Positions 56,459-64,000 of a stretch of DNA of 64,000 nucleotides are shown piece after piece (position 1 is the first letter of the stretch; the number at the start of each line of letters is the position of its first letter). Source of the DNA: an uncultured Flavobacteriales bacterium (lineage in GTDB: Bacteria; Bacteroidota; Bacteroidia; Flavobacteriales_D; Parvicellaceae); NCBI GenBank assembly GCA_913030835.1, contig CAJWDP010000002.1, positions 1 to 64,000 on the forward strand. The letters run 5' to 3'. Under the pieces are notes generated by a model. It was not told where the DNA came from and made no database searches. It saw nothing but the letters and a program-made list of their open reading frames with translations. A program made the position numbers and the translations under genes.

Positions 56459-56482
56459 AATATTTAAACGAATTCTAAATAA

Positions 56483-57172
56483 ATGAGTAAATTTGATCAC
56501 GTCATGAGACATTTCATCAACCATACTGAAGAAAATTACCTGAAAGCCATCTACGCACTCACGGAACAATCTGAAAAGGGCGTTAGCACTAATTCAATCG
56601 CTAAAATACTGAATACCAAGGCTTCAAGCGTAACTGAAATGATGAAGAAATTGTCAGACAAAGAATTAGTATCCTATAAAAAATATTACGGCGTAGAGCT
56701 AACAAACAAAGGCAGAACTATTGCCTTGACTACAATTAGAAAACATCGATTGTGGGAAGTATTTCTTGTTGACCAGCTAAGTTTTAACTGGGATGAAGTG
56801 CATGAAATTGCCGAACAACTGGAACATATTCAATCGGAAGAGCTGACCAATCGGTTAGATGATTTTTTGGGTAATCCAAAATTTGATCCGCATGGAGACC
56901 CCATCCCCAATAGCAAAGGAAAAATAGAAGATCATAGGAAAAAGACAACGTTATCAGAGCTAAATGATGGTGCTGTAAGCACTTTGGTCGGTGTATCCGA
57001 TTCCTCGAGCCTATTTCTTCAGCATTTGGAAAAAAGGAATCTGAAATTAGGCACAACTATTGAAATCGTTAATCATTTCGAATTTGACCGTTCGTTGAGC
57101 ATTTTGGTTAATGGATCGGAACAAAACATATCACAGCGTGTGGCCGACAACTTAATTGTTCAACCCAAATGA
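56483..57172 (+). CDS. DtxR/MntR-family metal-dependent regulator
   Basis: A 229-aa regulator. An HTH domain (about residues 12-70: TEENYLKAIYALTEQ, TNSIAKILNTKASSVTEMMKKL) is followed by the metal-binding dimerisation domain (RKHRLWEVFLVDQL, EIAEQLEHIQSEEL, with HGDPIP) and a C-terminal FeoA-like SH3 domain. It should sense Fe(II) or Mn(II) and repress its divergent targets. An ATG at 56504 is an alternative start, and TAAATTTG (56488-56495) just before it matches the -7 element. Its stop overlaps the ZIP start (ATGA). Confidence 0.92.
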   Translation: MSKFDHVMRHFINHTEENYLKAIYALTEQSEKGVSTNSIAKILNTKASSVTEMMKKLSDKELVSYKKYYGVELTNKGRTIALTTIRKHRLWEVFLVDQLSFNWDEVHEIAEQLEHIQSEELTNRLDDFLGNPKFDPHGDPIPNSKGKIEDHRKKTTLSELNDGAVSTLVGVSDSSSLFLQHLEKRNLKLGTTIEIVNHFEFDRSLSILVNGSEQNISQRVADNLIVQPK

Positions 57173-57996
57173 TCGAATCCGTTTACAAATGGTTTTCGGG
57201 AATCGATCCTGTGCTTGCCGCCTTGATCGCAACGACCTTTACGTGGCTGCTTACTGCCTTCGGAGCCGCTACTGTATTCTTTTTTAAGGAATTAAGGCGA
57301 TCAGTTTTAGACGGACTATTGGGTTTCACAGGAGGTGTTATGGTTGCAGCAAGTTGTTTTGGTTTGCTGATTCCTTCGATAGATCAGGCCTCCGAAATGG
57401 GAATGTCGGGAGGATGGGAAGTAATGCCCGCATCCGTTGGTTTCTTATTGGGTGCACTTTTTCTATTCATATTGGACAAATTTCTGCCTCATTTGCACAT
57501 CAATTTCTCCAAAGATGAAAAAGAAGGAATTCAAACCGACTGGCACAGCACAACATTATTGGTACTGGCGATTACCTTGCACAATATTCCTGAAGGACTT
57601 GCCGTAGGTGTGATATTTGGTGCTGCAGGCGGAGATCTTGAGCTCATTTCAGCCGCCGTAGTCATCGCTATTGGAATCGGAATTCAAAATTTCCCCGAAG
57701 GTATCGCCGTTGCCATGCCATTGAGAAGACAAGGTGTATCCAGAAGAAAAAGTTTCTGGTACGGACAATTATCGGCAATAGTTGAGCCCATTGCAGGCGT
57801 TTGCGGCGCCTGGGCAGTAACCTCTTTCGAGCCCATACTCCCCTATGCCCTTGCGTTTGCAGCCGGCGCAATGATCTATGTAGTTGTGGAAGAGGTAATC
57901 CCTGAAACTCAGAGAGATAAGTACACAGACATTGCAACGCTGGGCTTTATAATTGGCTTTGTAATTATGATGGTTCTGGATGTTGTTCTCGGCTAA
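57169..57996 (+). CDS. ZIP family metal transporter
   Basis: A 275-aa inner-membrane protein with about eight TM helices. TM4 TLHNIPEGLAVG and TM5 QNFPEGIAVAM carry the metal-site His, Asn and Glu of ZIP transporters (GufA-like). It imports divalent metals such as Zn, Fe or Mn. Coupled to the DtxR-type regulator gene. Confidence 0.9.
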   Translation: MIESVYKWFSGIDPVLAALIATTFTWLLTAFGAATVFFFKELRRSVLDGLLGFTGGVMVAASCFGLLIPSIDQASEMGMSGGWEVMPASVGFLLGALFLFILDKFLPHLHINFSKDEKEGIQTDWHSTTLLVLAITLHNIPEGLAVGVIFGAAGGDLELISAAVVIAIGIGIQNFPEGIAVAMPLRRQGVSRRKSFWYGQLSAIVEPIAGVCGAWAVTSFEPILPYALAFAAGAMIYVVVEEVIPETQRDKYTDIATLGFIIGFVIMMVLDVVLG

Positions 57997-58009
57997 TGAT
58001 CGAGTTTAT

Positions 58010-58017
58010 TACCTTTG
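58010..58017 (+). promoter_or_regulatory. Bacteroidota -7 element TACCTTTG before smpB
   Basis: An exact TAnnTTTG match 5 bases before the ATG at 58023. A TTG at 57983-57985 is at a slightly long -33 spacing. Confidence 0.4.
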
Positions 58018-58022
58018 AATTC

Positions 58023-58481
58023 ATGTCTTCCCAAAACATCAACATAAAAAACAAAAAGGCTCGATTCGAGTATGAGATCGTCGACGAGTTTATTGCGGGC
58101 ATCCGTTTATTGGGAACGGAGATCAAATCAATACGAGAAAGCAAAGCAAGTATTGCAGAAGCCTTCGCAGTAATTCAACAGAACGAGGTTTTTTTGCGAA
58201 ATGCATACATTGAAGAATACAGCAATGGTGGACACTTCAATCACGAAGTACGAAGAGATCGAAAATTATTGTTGAATCGTGCAGAAATCACCAAAATTCA
58301 CAAGAAATTGAAAACTAAGGGGTTCACCCTGGTTCCCCTCAATCTGTTTGTGAATGATAAAGGTTTGGCAAAAGTCAGAATCGGATTGGCGAAGGGAAAA
58401 AAGATACACGATAAACGCGACAGCATTAAAGACCGGGACAACAAAAGAGCCTTGGACCGGATTAAGAAAAATTTCGGGTAA
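58023..58481 (+). CDS. smpB: SsrA-binding protein SmpB
   Basis: A 152-aa protein that delivers tmRNA to stalled ribosomes: NKKARFEYEIVDEFIAGI, LLGTEIKSIRESKAS, FVNDKGLAKVRIGLAKGKKIHDKRDSIKDRD and the C-terminal KRALDR are diagnostic. The start at 58023 (MSSQNINIKNKKARF) is chosen over the ATG at 57996 because the first puts the TAnnTTTG element inside the coding region. Confidence 0.93.
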   Translation: MSSQNINIKNKKARFEYEIVDEFIAGIRLLGTEIKSIRESKASIAEAFAVIQQNEVFLRNAYIEEYSNGGHFNHEVRRDRKLLLNRAEITKIHKKLKTKGFTLVPLNLFVNDKGLAKVRIGLAKGKKIHDKRDSIKDRDNKRALDRIKKNFG

Positions 58482-58506
58482 CAATTTACTCTCAATAGTA
58501 AGGAAT

Positions 58507-58533
58507 AAAAAAAGCCTTCCCGAGGGAAGGCTT
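58507..58533 (-). terminator. Terminator of the OMP gene (bidirectional with smpB)
   Basis: A GC-rich 9-10-bp stem (58512-58521 with 58524-58533) whose minus-strand 3' side runs into seven T. It lies 22 bases past the stop of the minus-strand gene and 30 bases past smpB, so it may serve both. Confidence 0.8.
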
Positions 58534-58554
58534 CTCCTAAAAATAAATCTTCTT

Positions 58555-59388
58555 TTAGAAGTGGAAAGTAGCTACCAAAGATGCAGTACCTAAATTGTTA
58601 CCACCATTGATATCTGCACCGATTCCAAATGCACTCATCCCAGCAGATTCTGAAGTATAATCTTCTAGAGCTGTTCCCGCAGAATTCACTTGCTTAACAG
58701 TTTGAGAACCATTTCCTGTGCTTGACAATCCAAGGCCCCAACCGTATTCAGCACCGATGGAGATCTTTGCTGCAACGAAATATTCGCAACCAACAAAACC
58801 TCTAACACCCAAGCCAATGGTTGAACCTGACTTAACTTCTAATACATCACTGCTTCCATCTGTACCATGAGTTTGTGAAGGAAGATTCGTAAAATCATAC
58901 GCGTTACCGTAGGTATACGTTGTTTTCGTGCTTCCCATCATAAACATCAGCTCTGCTCCGTAAAAACCTTGCAGTCTTCCATTTCCTCGACGCATTTCCA
59001 TACCTGCTCCGATCGTCACATTGGTATAACCATCTTTCCTAGAATCCTCTACCATTGGAACTGGAGTAGCTGTGGAAGTAGCATCAGGAACAAGAGCCTT
59101 ATCCGTCATGGAGCCCATTCCAATATTCAATTTCACTCGATAAGCGGTAGATGCATCTTTAAAATACTTCCCCGCAATCGCCCCAGCATTTACGAAATCA
59201 GCACCAGGTGCGGTAGCACCGGCATTGAATAAATTTCCTGCGTAGTTTAAGAATGGCGCAGCATCAAACTGAACTGCCCAATCTCCTGCTTCAGGAAGCA
59301 TTGTTTCTCCTTTTTTGGAGGTCAAATCCTGAGCATACGCACTTACTCCAACAAACATTGCAGCAAGTAAAATCACTTTCTTTTTCAT
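58555..59388 (-). CDS. Outer-membrane beta-barrel protein
   Basis: A 277-aa protein with a classic signal peptide (MKKKVILLAAMFVGVSAYAQ) and Gly/aromatic strands (AVQFDAAPFLNYAGNLF, YTNVTIGAGMEMRRGN, IGLGVRGFVGCEYFVAAKISIGAEYGWGLGL...ASLVATFHF). The terminal Phe is the usual barrel end. Its strong -7 element, leader of about 45 bases and clean terminator suggest high, monocistronic expression. Confidence 0.82.
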   Translation of the reverse strand: MKKKVILLAAMFVGVSAYAQDLTSKKGETMLPEAGDWAVQFDAAPFLNYAGNLFNAGATAPGADFVNAGAIAGKYFKDASTAYRVKLNIGMGSMTDKALVPDATSTATPVPMVEDSRKDGYTNVTIGAGMEMRRGNGRLQGFYGAELMFMMGSTKTTYTYGNAYDFTNLPSQTHGTDGSSDVLEVKSGSTIGLGVRGFVGCEYFVAAKISIGAEYGWGLGLSSTGNGSQTVKQVNSAGTALEDYTSESAGMSAFGIGADINGGNNLGTASLVATFHF

Positions 59389-59434
59389 AACTTAAGTATT
59401 TAATTTAGTGTAGTTTATTTATTTAAACTTCGAT

Positions 59435-59442
59435 CAAAAATA
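59435..59442 (-). promoter_or_regulatory. Bacteroidota -7 element TATTTTTG before the OMP gene
   Basis: Exact match to TAnnTTTG on the minus strand, 46 bases upstream of the ATG at 59388. A -33 TTG at the usual distance is not clear. The rest of 59389-59617 shows no gene. Confidence 0.5.
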
Positions 59443-59617
59443 GCTCAATTTCAAGGGTGTTTTGTGCTTATCCTATTGTGATTCTCAACACAAACATGTT
59501 CACAATCCTACCTTTCTATATCACTTCACTGATCATCTAACAAACGGTGCAAAGTACGAGCCGTGAGCGAAAAGGTTTCAAAATTAGCATCCCTTTGCCA
59601 GTACATTTCAATGAATT

Positions 59618-60265
59618 TCACAATAGACCATCACGATCAGGCAGCATGGGTACAAAAGAAAAATCACCACATTCTTGTATGTCATATTCATCCTCACCCC
59701 GTTTCTCTATAAGCATCATAGTTTGTGTTCCTTCTCCAACAGGAACAACCATAACTCCACCGACAACCAGCTGGGCGAGCAAATCTTCAGGTATTTTTGG
59801 AGCCCCACAAGTAACGATCACCTTATCATAAGGAGCCCACTGAGGGATTCCTTTGTATCCATCTCCATAATACAAATGTGCCCGATATCCCATTTCGGGC
59901 AGAAGCCTTTTAGTCTTCATATACAGCTCCCGTTGTCTTTCGATCGTATATACCTTCGCTTTCAGCTCACACAAAACAGCAGTTTGAAAACCACAGCCAG
60001 TTCCAATCTCCAGCACCCTTTCCCCCTTTTTAACATTCAGCAAGCTGGTTTGCCAAGCGACAGTTGAAGGATGGGAAATGGTTTGTCCTGCTCCTATAGG
60101 AAAAGCGGCATCCTGATAAGCAAACTCCAAAAACGCACTACTGTCAATAAATAAATGCCTAGGGACCAGATTCATAGCATCCAAAACCTGCTCCTCATAC
60201 AACTCTTTATTCCGAAGCGCATTGATCAAATTCTTGCGCATCCCCTGGTGTTTAATCGTATCCAT
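59618..60265 (-). CDS. pcm: Protein-L-isoaspartate O-methyltransferase
   Basis: A 215-aa repair methyltransferase: FAYQDAAFPIGAGQTISHP, VLEIGTGCGFQTAVL (SAM loop) and YDKVIVTCGAPKIPE are diagnostic of Pcm. It methylates isoaspartate in aged proteins. The start at 60265 is chosen because a TAnnTTTG element sits just upstream (60273-60280) and the extra 30 residues of the longer ORF look unlike the family. Confidence 0.93.
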   Translation of the reverse strand: MDTIKHQGMRKNLINALRNKELYEEQVLDAMNLVPRHLFIDSSAFLEFAYQDAAFPIGAGQTISHPSTVAWQTSLLNVKKGERVLEIGTGCGFQTAVLCELKAKVYTIERQRELYMKTKRLLPEMGYRAHLYYGDGYKGIPQWAPYDKVIVTCGAPKIPEDLLAQLVVGGVMVVPVGEGTQTMMLIEKRGEDEYDIQECGDFSFVPMLPDRDGLL

Positions 60266-60272
60266 CACAATA

Positions 60273-60280
60273 CAAAAATA
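60273..60280 (-). promoter_or_regulatory. Bacteroidota -7 element TATTTTTG before pcm
   Basis: Exact TAnnTTTG on the minus strand, ending 7 bases before the pcm ATG, so the leader would be almost absent. Confidence 0.5.
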
Positions 60281-60380
60281 AGGTGGAGCTAATGGTAATT
60301 TTATCTGACATGAAAGAGATATGCGAGTAACACTGTTAATAATTAAATTTTGCAATCTTTAATATCTTCATTACCTCCTC

Positions 60381-60388
60381 TATTTTTG
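60381..60388 (+). promoter_or_regulatory. Bacteroidota -7 element TATTTTTG before the oxidoreductase
   Basis: Exact TAnnTTTG, 23 bases before the ATG at 60412. The nearest TTG upstream is spaced at 28 bases. Confidence 0.5.
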
Positions 60389-60411
60389 TAGCAAACAATT
60401 ACGGTTGTACT

Positions 60412-61389
60412 ATGAAAATCGGAGTAGCAGGGGCTGGACATCTTGGCAAAATTCACATCAAATTAATCTCAGAAATTCCCGAATTGGAATTAGTTGGAAT
60501 ATTTGATGTTAACCAAGAAAATTGCAGAAACGTAGCGAATGAGTACAACGTGCAATCATTTACCAGCTATGATGAAATGATCGAACAAGTGGAAGCGGTG
60601 GACATTGTAACTCCAACTCTATCCCATTACGAGCTTGCTATTAAGGCGCTAAAGTCATTCAAACACATATTTATAGAAAAGCCGATAACCAATACTGTCC
60701 AGGAGGCCAAGTCATTGCTTGAAATCACGCATGAGGCCAACGTTAAAGCTCAGGTTGGTCACGTTGAGCGGTTCAACCCTGCATTTAAAGCTGCTGAAAG
60801 CTACTTTGAGCACCCCATGTTTATTGAAACCCATCGTTTAGCACAATTTAACCCTCGAGGAACCGATGTTCCGGTGGTCTTGGACTTGATGATTCATGAT
60901 CTCGACATAGTACTTAAAGTCGTTAAATCAAACATCCGAAAAGTTTCAGCAAGCGGAGTGGCCGTGGTAAGTGACACCCACGACATAGCCAACGCAAGAA
61001 TAGAATTCGATAACGGATGTGTGGCGAATTTAACTGCCAGCAGAATTTCCTTGAAGAACATGAGAAAATCAAGGTTTTTTCAAAAAGATGCGTACATCTC
61101 AGTTGATTTCCTTGAAAAGAAAACAGAGATTATTCAAATGGAAGAATTGAATGGCGAACCTGGTCCGTTTGATTTAATTTTAGATTTAAATGACAATCAA
61201 AGAAAAAAGATTTTAATCAATCAACCGGAAATCAGCATGACCAATGCAATCAAAGAAGAGCTTCAAACTTTCCATAGCTCAATAGTTAACGATACAACCC
61301 CTATTGTCCCACTTGAAGATGGATACAATGCATTAAAAATAGCCAATGAAATATTGGACAAGCTGGGAACAGTTAGTGTAATAAGTTAA
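60412..61389 (+). CDS. Gfo/Idh/MocA family oxidoreductase
   Basis: A 325-aa NAD(P)-dependent enzyme: GVAGAGHLGKIHIKL (Rossmann loop), HIFIEKPITNTVQEA (the EKP motif) and HDLDIVLKVV. Family members act on sugars or inositols; the substrate is not identifiable. It heads a set leading to an envelope sugar transferase and may be linked with it. Confidence 0.87.
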   Translation: MKIGVAGAGHLGKIHIKLISEIPELELVGIFDVNQENCRNVANEYNVQSFTSYDEMIEQVEAVDIVTPTLSHYELAIKALKSFKHIFIEKPITNTVQEAKSLLEITHEANVKAQVGHVERFNPAFKAAESYFEHPMFIETHRLAQFNPRGTDVPVVLDLMIHDLDIVLKVVKSNIRKVSASGVAVVSDTHDIANARIEFDNGCVANLTASRISLKNMRKSRFFQKDAYISVDFLEKKTEIIQMEELNGEPGPFDLILDLNDNQRKKILINQPEISMTNAIKEELQTFHSSIVNDTTPIVPLEDGYNALKIANEILDKLGTVSVIS

Positions 61390-61415
61390 TTCCATCATTC
61401 GAATAATATTTGTAA

Positions 61416-61423
61416 TAACTTTG
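61416..61423 (+). promoter_or_regulatory. Bacteroidota -7 element TAACTTTG
   Basis: Exact TAnnTTTG 24 bases before the lipoprotein gene start (61448), followed by a T-rich stretch. Confidence 0.45.
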
Positions 61424-61447
61424 CGTTTTTTTTAAAACGTACTTGAA

Positions 61448-62317
61448 ATGCGTTTGATTAGAAAACTAACCTATTTATCGATATTGAGCTTATTCATCAC
61501 CTTTTTGGGCGGATGTACCAAGACGGATTCTGCGAATTCCATACCATCATACATAGAGGTCGAGGAGTTTTATTTATCTACATCAAGTATTGAGGGAACA
61601 GACAGCCACCGGATATCCGATGCGTGGGTATTTGTAAATGACAACTTGATGGGTGTGTTTGAGTTACCTGCAAGGGTTCCAACATTGGCAACAGGAGCGC
61701 AAAACGTTAAAATATTTGCGGGAATTAAAAGAAACGGACAAAGCGACGACAGAATCCGTTATCCATTTTATACTCATTTTGAAGGAACCGTTGATTTAAT
61801 TCCTGACAGCACTGTTCTAATTAATCCGACCATTGGATACATTGATGACCTTGACATTTGGGAAGAAAATTTTGAAGATGGCGGAATTTCATTTACCAAA
61901 ACAGTACTGAGCGACACTAATTTTGCTCAGGATAACTCCGATCCTTTTGAAGGCTCTAAAAGTGGTGTGGTTTCTTTTGGACCCGATGATCTGTTTTTTG
62001 AAGCAAGAACCAACGAGCCGTCATTCGATAATTTTCCAAAGGTAGGACAGCCGGTATATCTTGAACTAGACTACAGATCTAACAATTCTTTTGTATTTGG
62101 AATTTACAATAATGACGGAAGTCTTCCAGCCGATGCGCAATTGGCGATATTCACGTTTTCTCCGAAGGAATACTGGAACAAAACATACATCAATCTTACC
62201 GATGCAGTCAGTGGACTGAGCTCCGCGAATGAATTCGATATTTATTTTTCTGCTTTCAACAACGGAGAAACAGCCATCCCAAAAATCGAAATGGATAACA
62301 TAAAAATCGTGTTCTAA
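61448..62317 (+). CDS. Putative surface lipoprotein, unknown function
   Basis: A 289-aa protein; lipobox LGGC (Cys23). The mature part has an Ig-like/carboxypeptidase-type segment (AWVFVNDNLMGVFELPA, FAGIKRNGQSD) and a jelly-roll end (YLELDYRSNNSFVFGIYN...EMDNIKIVF), which suggests glycan binding. The next gene starts 4 bases after its stop, so both are probably cotranscribed. Confidence 0.75.
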   Translation: MRLIRKLTYLSILSLFITFLGGCTKTDSANSIPSYIEVEEFYLSTSSIEGTDSHRISDAWVFVNDNLMGVFELPARVPTLATGAQNVKIFAGIKRNGQSDDRIRYPFYTHFEGTVDLIPDSTVLINPTIGYIDDLDIWEENFEDGGISFTKTVLSDTNFAQDNSDPFEGSKSGVVSFGPDDLFFEARTNEPSFDNFPKVGQPVYLELDYRSNNSFVFGIYNNDGSLPADAQLAIFTFSPKEYWNKTYINLTDAVSGLSSANEFDIYFSAFNNGETAIPKIEMDNIKIVF

Positions 62318-62321
62318 ACCT

Positions 62322-63737
62322 ATGAGTAAAAAACTATTGATCTTCACGTATGTACTGTTGGATTTTCTTGCGGCATCTGTTGTTTGGGTCATGTTTTATT
62401 ATTTCAGGAAAGAGTACATCGAGGCTGTGGAATTTGTGCCGGACGAAAAGCTGTTTATTGGACTGTCTTCTATCCCTTTTTTCTGGATTATTCTTTATGC
62501 AGCTGTAGGGTCTTACAAAAACGTATATCGAAAATACAGACTGAAAGAATTTGGTCAGACGCTTTTCATTTCAATTTTAGGAACGCTTTTCCTGTTTTTC
62601 TTTCTAATCCTTGACGATGAAATTGGGAGCCTCAACGATACCGACAGCTACAAAAATTATTACCGAAGTGTTTTCACACTTTTTTCATTACACTTTTCAA
62701 TAACAGTAATCCTGCGCTTGATTATTACTACCAGAACAGTAAAGAAAATACATCGGAGAGAAATTGGATTCAACACACTTCTCATTGGTGGTAATGAAAG
62801 AGCGATGAACGTTTATCGAGAAATCGAAGGAATAAAAAATTCTCCGGGTTATATTTTCAAGGGCTTTATAAGCACCAATGGTGTCGATAGGCAATTGCTT
62901 GATACACCGATCAACTACTACGGAAAATACGAGCAACTGGGAAAAGCAATTGAAGAAAATGATATTACGGAAGTCATTATTGCCATCGAATCCAGCGAGC
63001 ATCAGTACCTCAAAAAAATCATAGACGATTTAGAACAGTATGCAGTTAAGGTTAAAATAATCCCAGACATGTACGACATACTTACCGGTCAGGTAAAGAT
63101 GAACAGTATTTTCGGTACGCCATTAATTGAAGTCAACAAACAAATAATGCCGGCCTGGCAATTATCGCTCAAACGAGCCTTAGACATTGTTTACTCGTTA
63201 CTTGCATTAGTAATTTTTGCACCTGTATATTTATTCTTAATGGTCGCTATTAAAACAACTTCGAAAGGGCCCATATTTTTCAAACAAGAACGAATAGGAT
63301 GGCATGGAAAGCCATTTATGATCTACAAGTTCCGCTCCATGTATATGGATGCGGAAAAGTCCGGGCCACAGCTGTCCAGCTCGCACGACAAACGAATCAC
63401 AAACATTGGTCGTTTTATGCGTAAAAGCAGACTGGATGAGCTACCCCAATTCTGGAATGTGATTAAAGGAGATATGTCCGTAGTTGGACCAAGACCTGAA
63501 AGGCAATTCTACATCGACAAGATCACCGAACAAGCGGAGCACTACAAACATCTTCACAAAGTAAGACCCGGAATAACGTCCTGGGGCCAGGTAAAATTCG
63601 GATATGCGGAAAATGTAGATCAAATGATTCAACGCCTGAAATTCGATGTGCTGTATATTGAAAATATGAGCATTGCTCTTGATTTTAAAATTCTTATTTA
63701 CACACTTCTGATTGTCATAAAAGGATCGGGAAAATAG
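62322..63737 (+). CDS. Polyprenyl-phosphate sugar-1-phosphate transferase (exopolysaccharide/capsule initiation)
   Basis: A 471-aa membrane enzyme. Four or five N-terminal TM helices and a CoA-binding-like domain (TLLIGGNERAMNVYREI) are followed by the catalytic bacterial sugar transferase domain: KRALDIVYSLLALVIFAPVYL, FKQERIGWHGKPFMIYKFRSM, RKSRLDELPQFWNVIKGDMS and VGPRPERQFY. It attaches the first sugar phosphate to a lipid carrier for exopolysaccharide or O-antigen. The sugar is unknown. Confidence 0.92.
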   Translation: MSKKLLIFTYVLLDFLAASVVWVMFYYFRKEYIEAVEFVPDEKLFIGLSSIPFFWIILYAAVGSYKNVYRKYRLKEFGQTLFISILGTLFLFFFLILDDEIGSLNDTDSYKNYYRSVFTLFSLHFSITVILRLIITTRTVKKIHRREIGFNTLLIGGNERAMNVYREIEGIKNSPGYIFKGFISTNGVDRQLLDTPINYYGKYEQLGKAIEENDITEVIIAIESSEHQYLKKIIDDLEQYAVKVKIIPDMYDILTGQVKMNSIFGTPLIEVNKQIMPAWQLSLKRALDIVYSLLALVIFAPVYLFLMVAIKTTSKGPIFFKQERIGWHGKPFMIYKFRSMYMDAEKSGPQLSSSHDKRITNIGRFMRKSRLDELPQFWNVIKGDMSVVGPRPERQFYIDKITEQAEHYKHLHKVRPGITSWGQVKFGYAENVDQMIQRLKFDVLYIENMSIALDFKILIYTLLIVIKGSGK

Positions 63738-63738
63738 T

Positions 63739-63769
63739 TTGCTCAACCCCAACACCTTTTCTATCTTTA
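63739..63769 (+). promoter_or_regulatory. Possible promoter of the dehydrogenase gene
   Basis: TTG (63739-63741) and TATCTTTA (63762-63769, one base off TAnnTTTG) are separated by 20 bases, the right spacing for -33/-7. Confidence 0.4.
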
Positions 63770-63791
63770 GCCCCTTTAATTTACAATCCAA

Positions 63792-64000
63792 ATGAAGAAT
63801 ATTGCAGTAATTGGAGCAGGAACTATGGGGAATGGAATTGCTCACGTCTTTGCTCAGACCAATCATAAAGTGAACTTAATCGATGTATCCGAAGAAGCTC
63901 TGGAAAAAGCTAAAGCGACCATTGCAAAAAATTTGGATCGCATGATTAAAAAGGAGAAGATTTCGGAAACAGACAAGGAGAATACGCTGAACAACATTCA
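63792..64000 (+). CDS. 3-hydroxyacyl-CoA (3-hydroxybutyryl-CoA) dehydrogenase, 3' end cut off
   Basis: The first 69 codons are present: MKNIAVIGAGTMGNGIAHVF is the NAD-binding loop, and NLIDVSEEALEKAKATI follows. The start fits the family. The enzyme oxidises or reduces 3-hydroxyacyl-CoA; the window ends before the catalytic His-Glu pair. Confidence 0.9.
   Translation, partial: MKNIAVIGAGTMGNGIAHVFAQTNHKVNLIDVSEEALEKAKATIAKNLDRMIKKEKISETDKENTLNNI

Noticed and set aside
1-64000. CRISPR arrays, insertion sequences, prophage or att sites
   Set aside because: No short direct-repeat arrays, no transposase or integrase frames and no terminal inverted repeats were seen.

Overview
The window is a compact piece of a Bacteroidota chromosome, most likely a marine member of the Flavobacteriales. 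The evidence is: three secreted proteins ending in type IX secretion (T9SS) sorting domains, start regions without clear Shine-Dalgarno sequences, several matches to the Bacteroidota -7 promoter element TAnnTTTG, a DUF4295 gene between rpmG and ftsY, a 6S-like RNA, and a Kdo (LPS core) operon. There is no rRNA, CRISPR array, insertion sequence or prophage. One cut tRNA opens the window and one cut dehydrogenase gene closes it.

Region 0-6.3 kb: tRNA(CAT) and a secreted CAP protein, then the most distinctive system of the window. It is a tightly overlapped minus-strand operon, read DUF547 - ArsS - rhodanese - TIGR04282-type transferase - TIGR04283-type glycosyltransferase - purine nucleoside phosphorylase - ArsM. 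This is an arsenosugar biosynthesis locus: ArsM methylates arsenite, the radical SAM enzyme ArsS joins the methylated arsenic to a 5'-deoxyadenosyl group, and the phosphorylase and transferases are placed to remove adenine and build the sugar.

Region 6.5-12.8 kb (minus strand): cinA, rpmB, a secreted aminopeptidase P, rpmG, a DUF4295 gene of 52 codons, ftsY, rimO and a small lipoprotein gene. Region 12.9-22 kb (plus strand): DUF4197 lipoprotein, uridine phosphorylase-like enzyme, SirB1-like protein, membrane patatin, DUF389 membrane protein, SUI1/YciH factor, RF3 and a second CAP protein.

Region 22-32.5 kb: EF-hand/MORN protein, a T9SS cargo protein, an SPFH protein, a 6S-like RNA on the minus strand, beta-carbonic anhydrase, an ABC ATPase/permease pair, a thioredoxin-fold lipid- or envelope-side protein, DUF4846 and DUF1499 lipoproteins and menB. 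Region 32.5-46.7 kb: two T9SS cargo proteins (one of 1137 aa with Asp-box repeats), rluF, outer-membrane proteins, an operon fabG - VWA-like membrane protein - YdcF, a phosphohexomutase with a secreted EEP nuclease/phosphatase, and an alpha/beta hydrolase.

Region 46.8-50 kb: a coupled operon kdsD-kdsA-kdsB-aroF, which makes CMP-Kdo and also carries DAHP synthase, the paralogous enzyme that opens the shikimate pathway. Region 50-58.5 kb: small secreted proteins, a PqiA-like protein with two diverged lipoproteins, and a metal module (TonB-dependent receptor + thioredoxin, divergent from a DtxR/MntR regulator + ZIP transporter, with a palindromic operator between them), then smpB. Region 58.5-64 kb: an outer-membrane protein, pcm, a Gfo/Idh/MocA oxidoreductase, a lipoprotein, a polyprenyl-phosphate sugar transferase and the 5' end of a 3-hydroxyacyl-CoA dehydrogenase gene.
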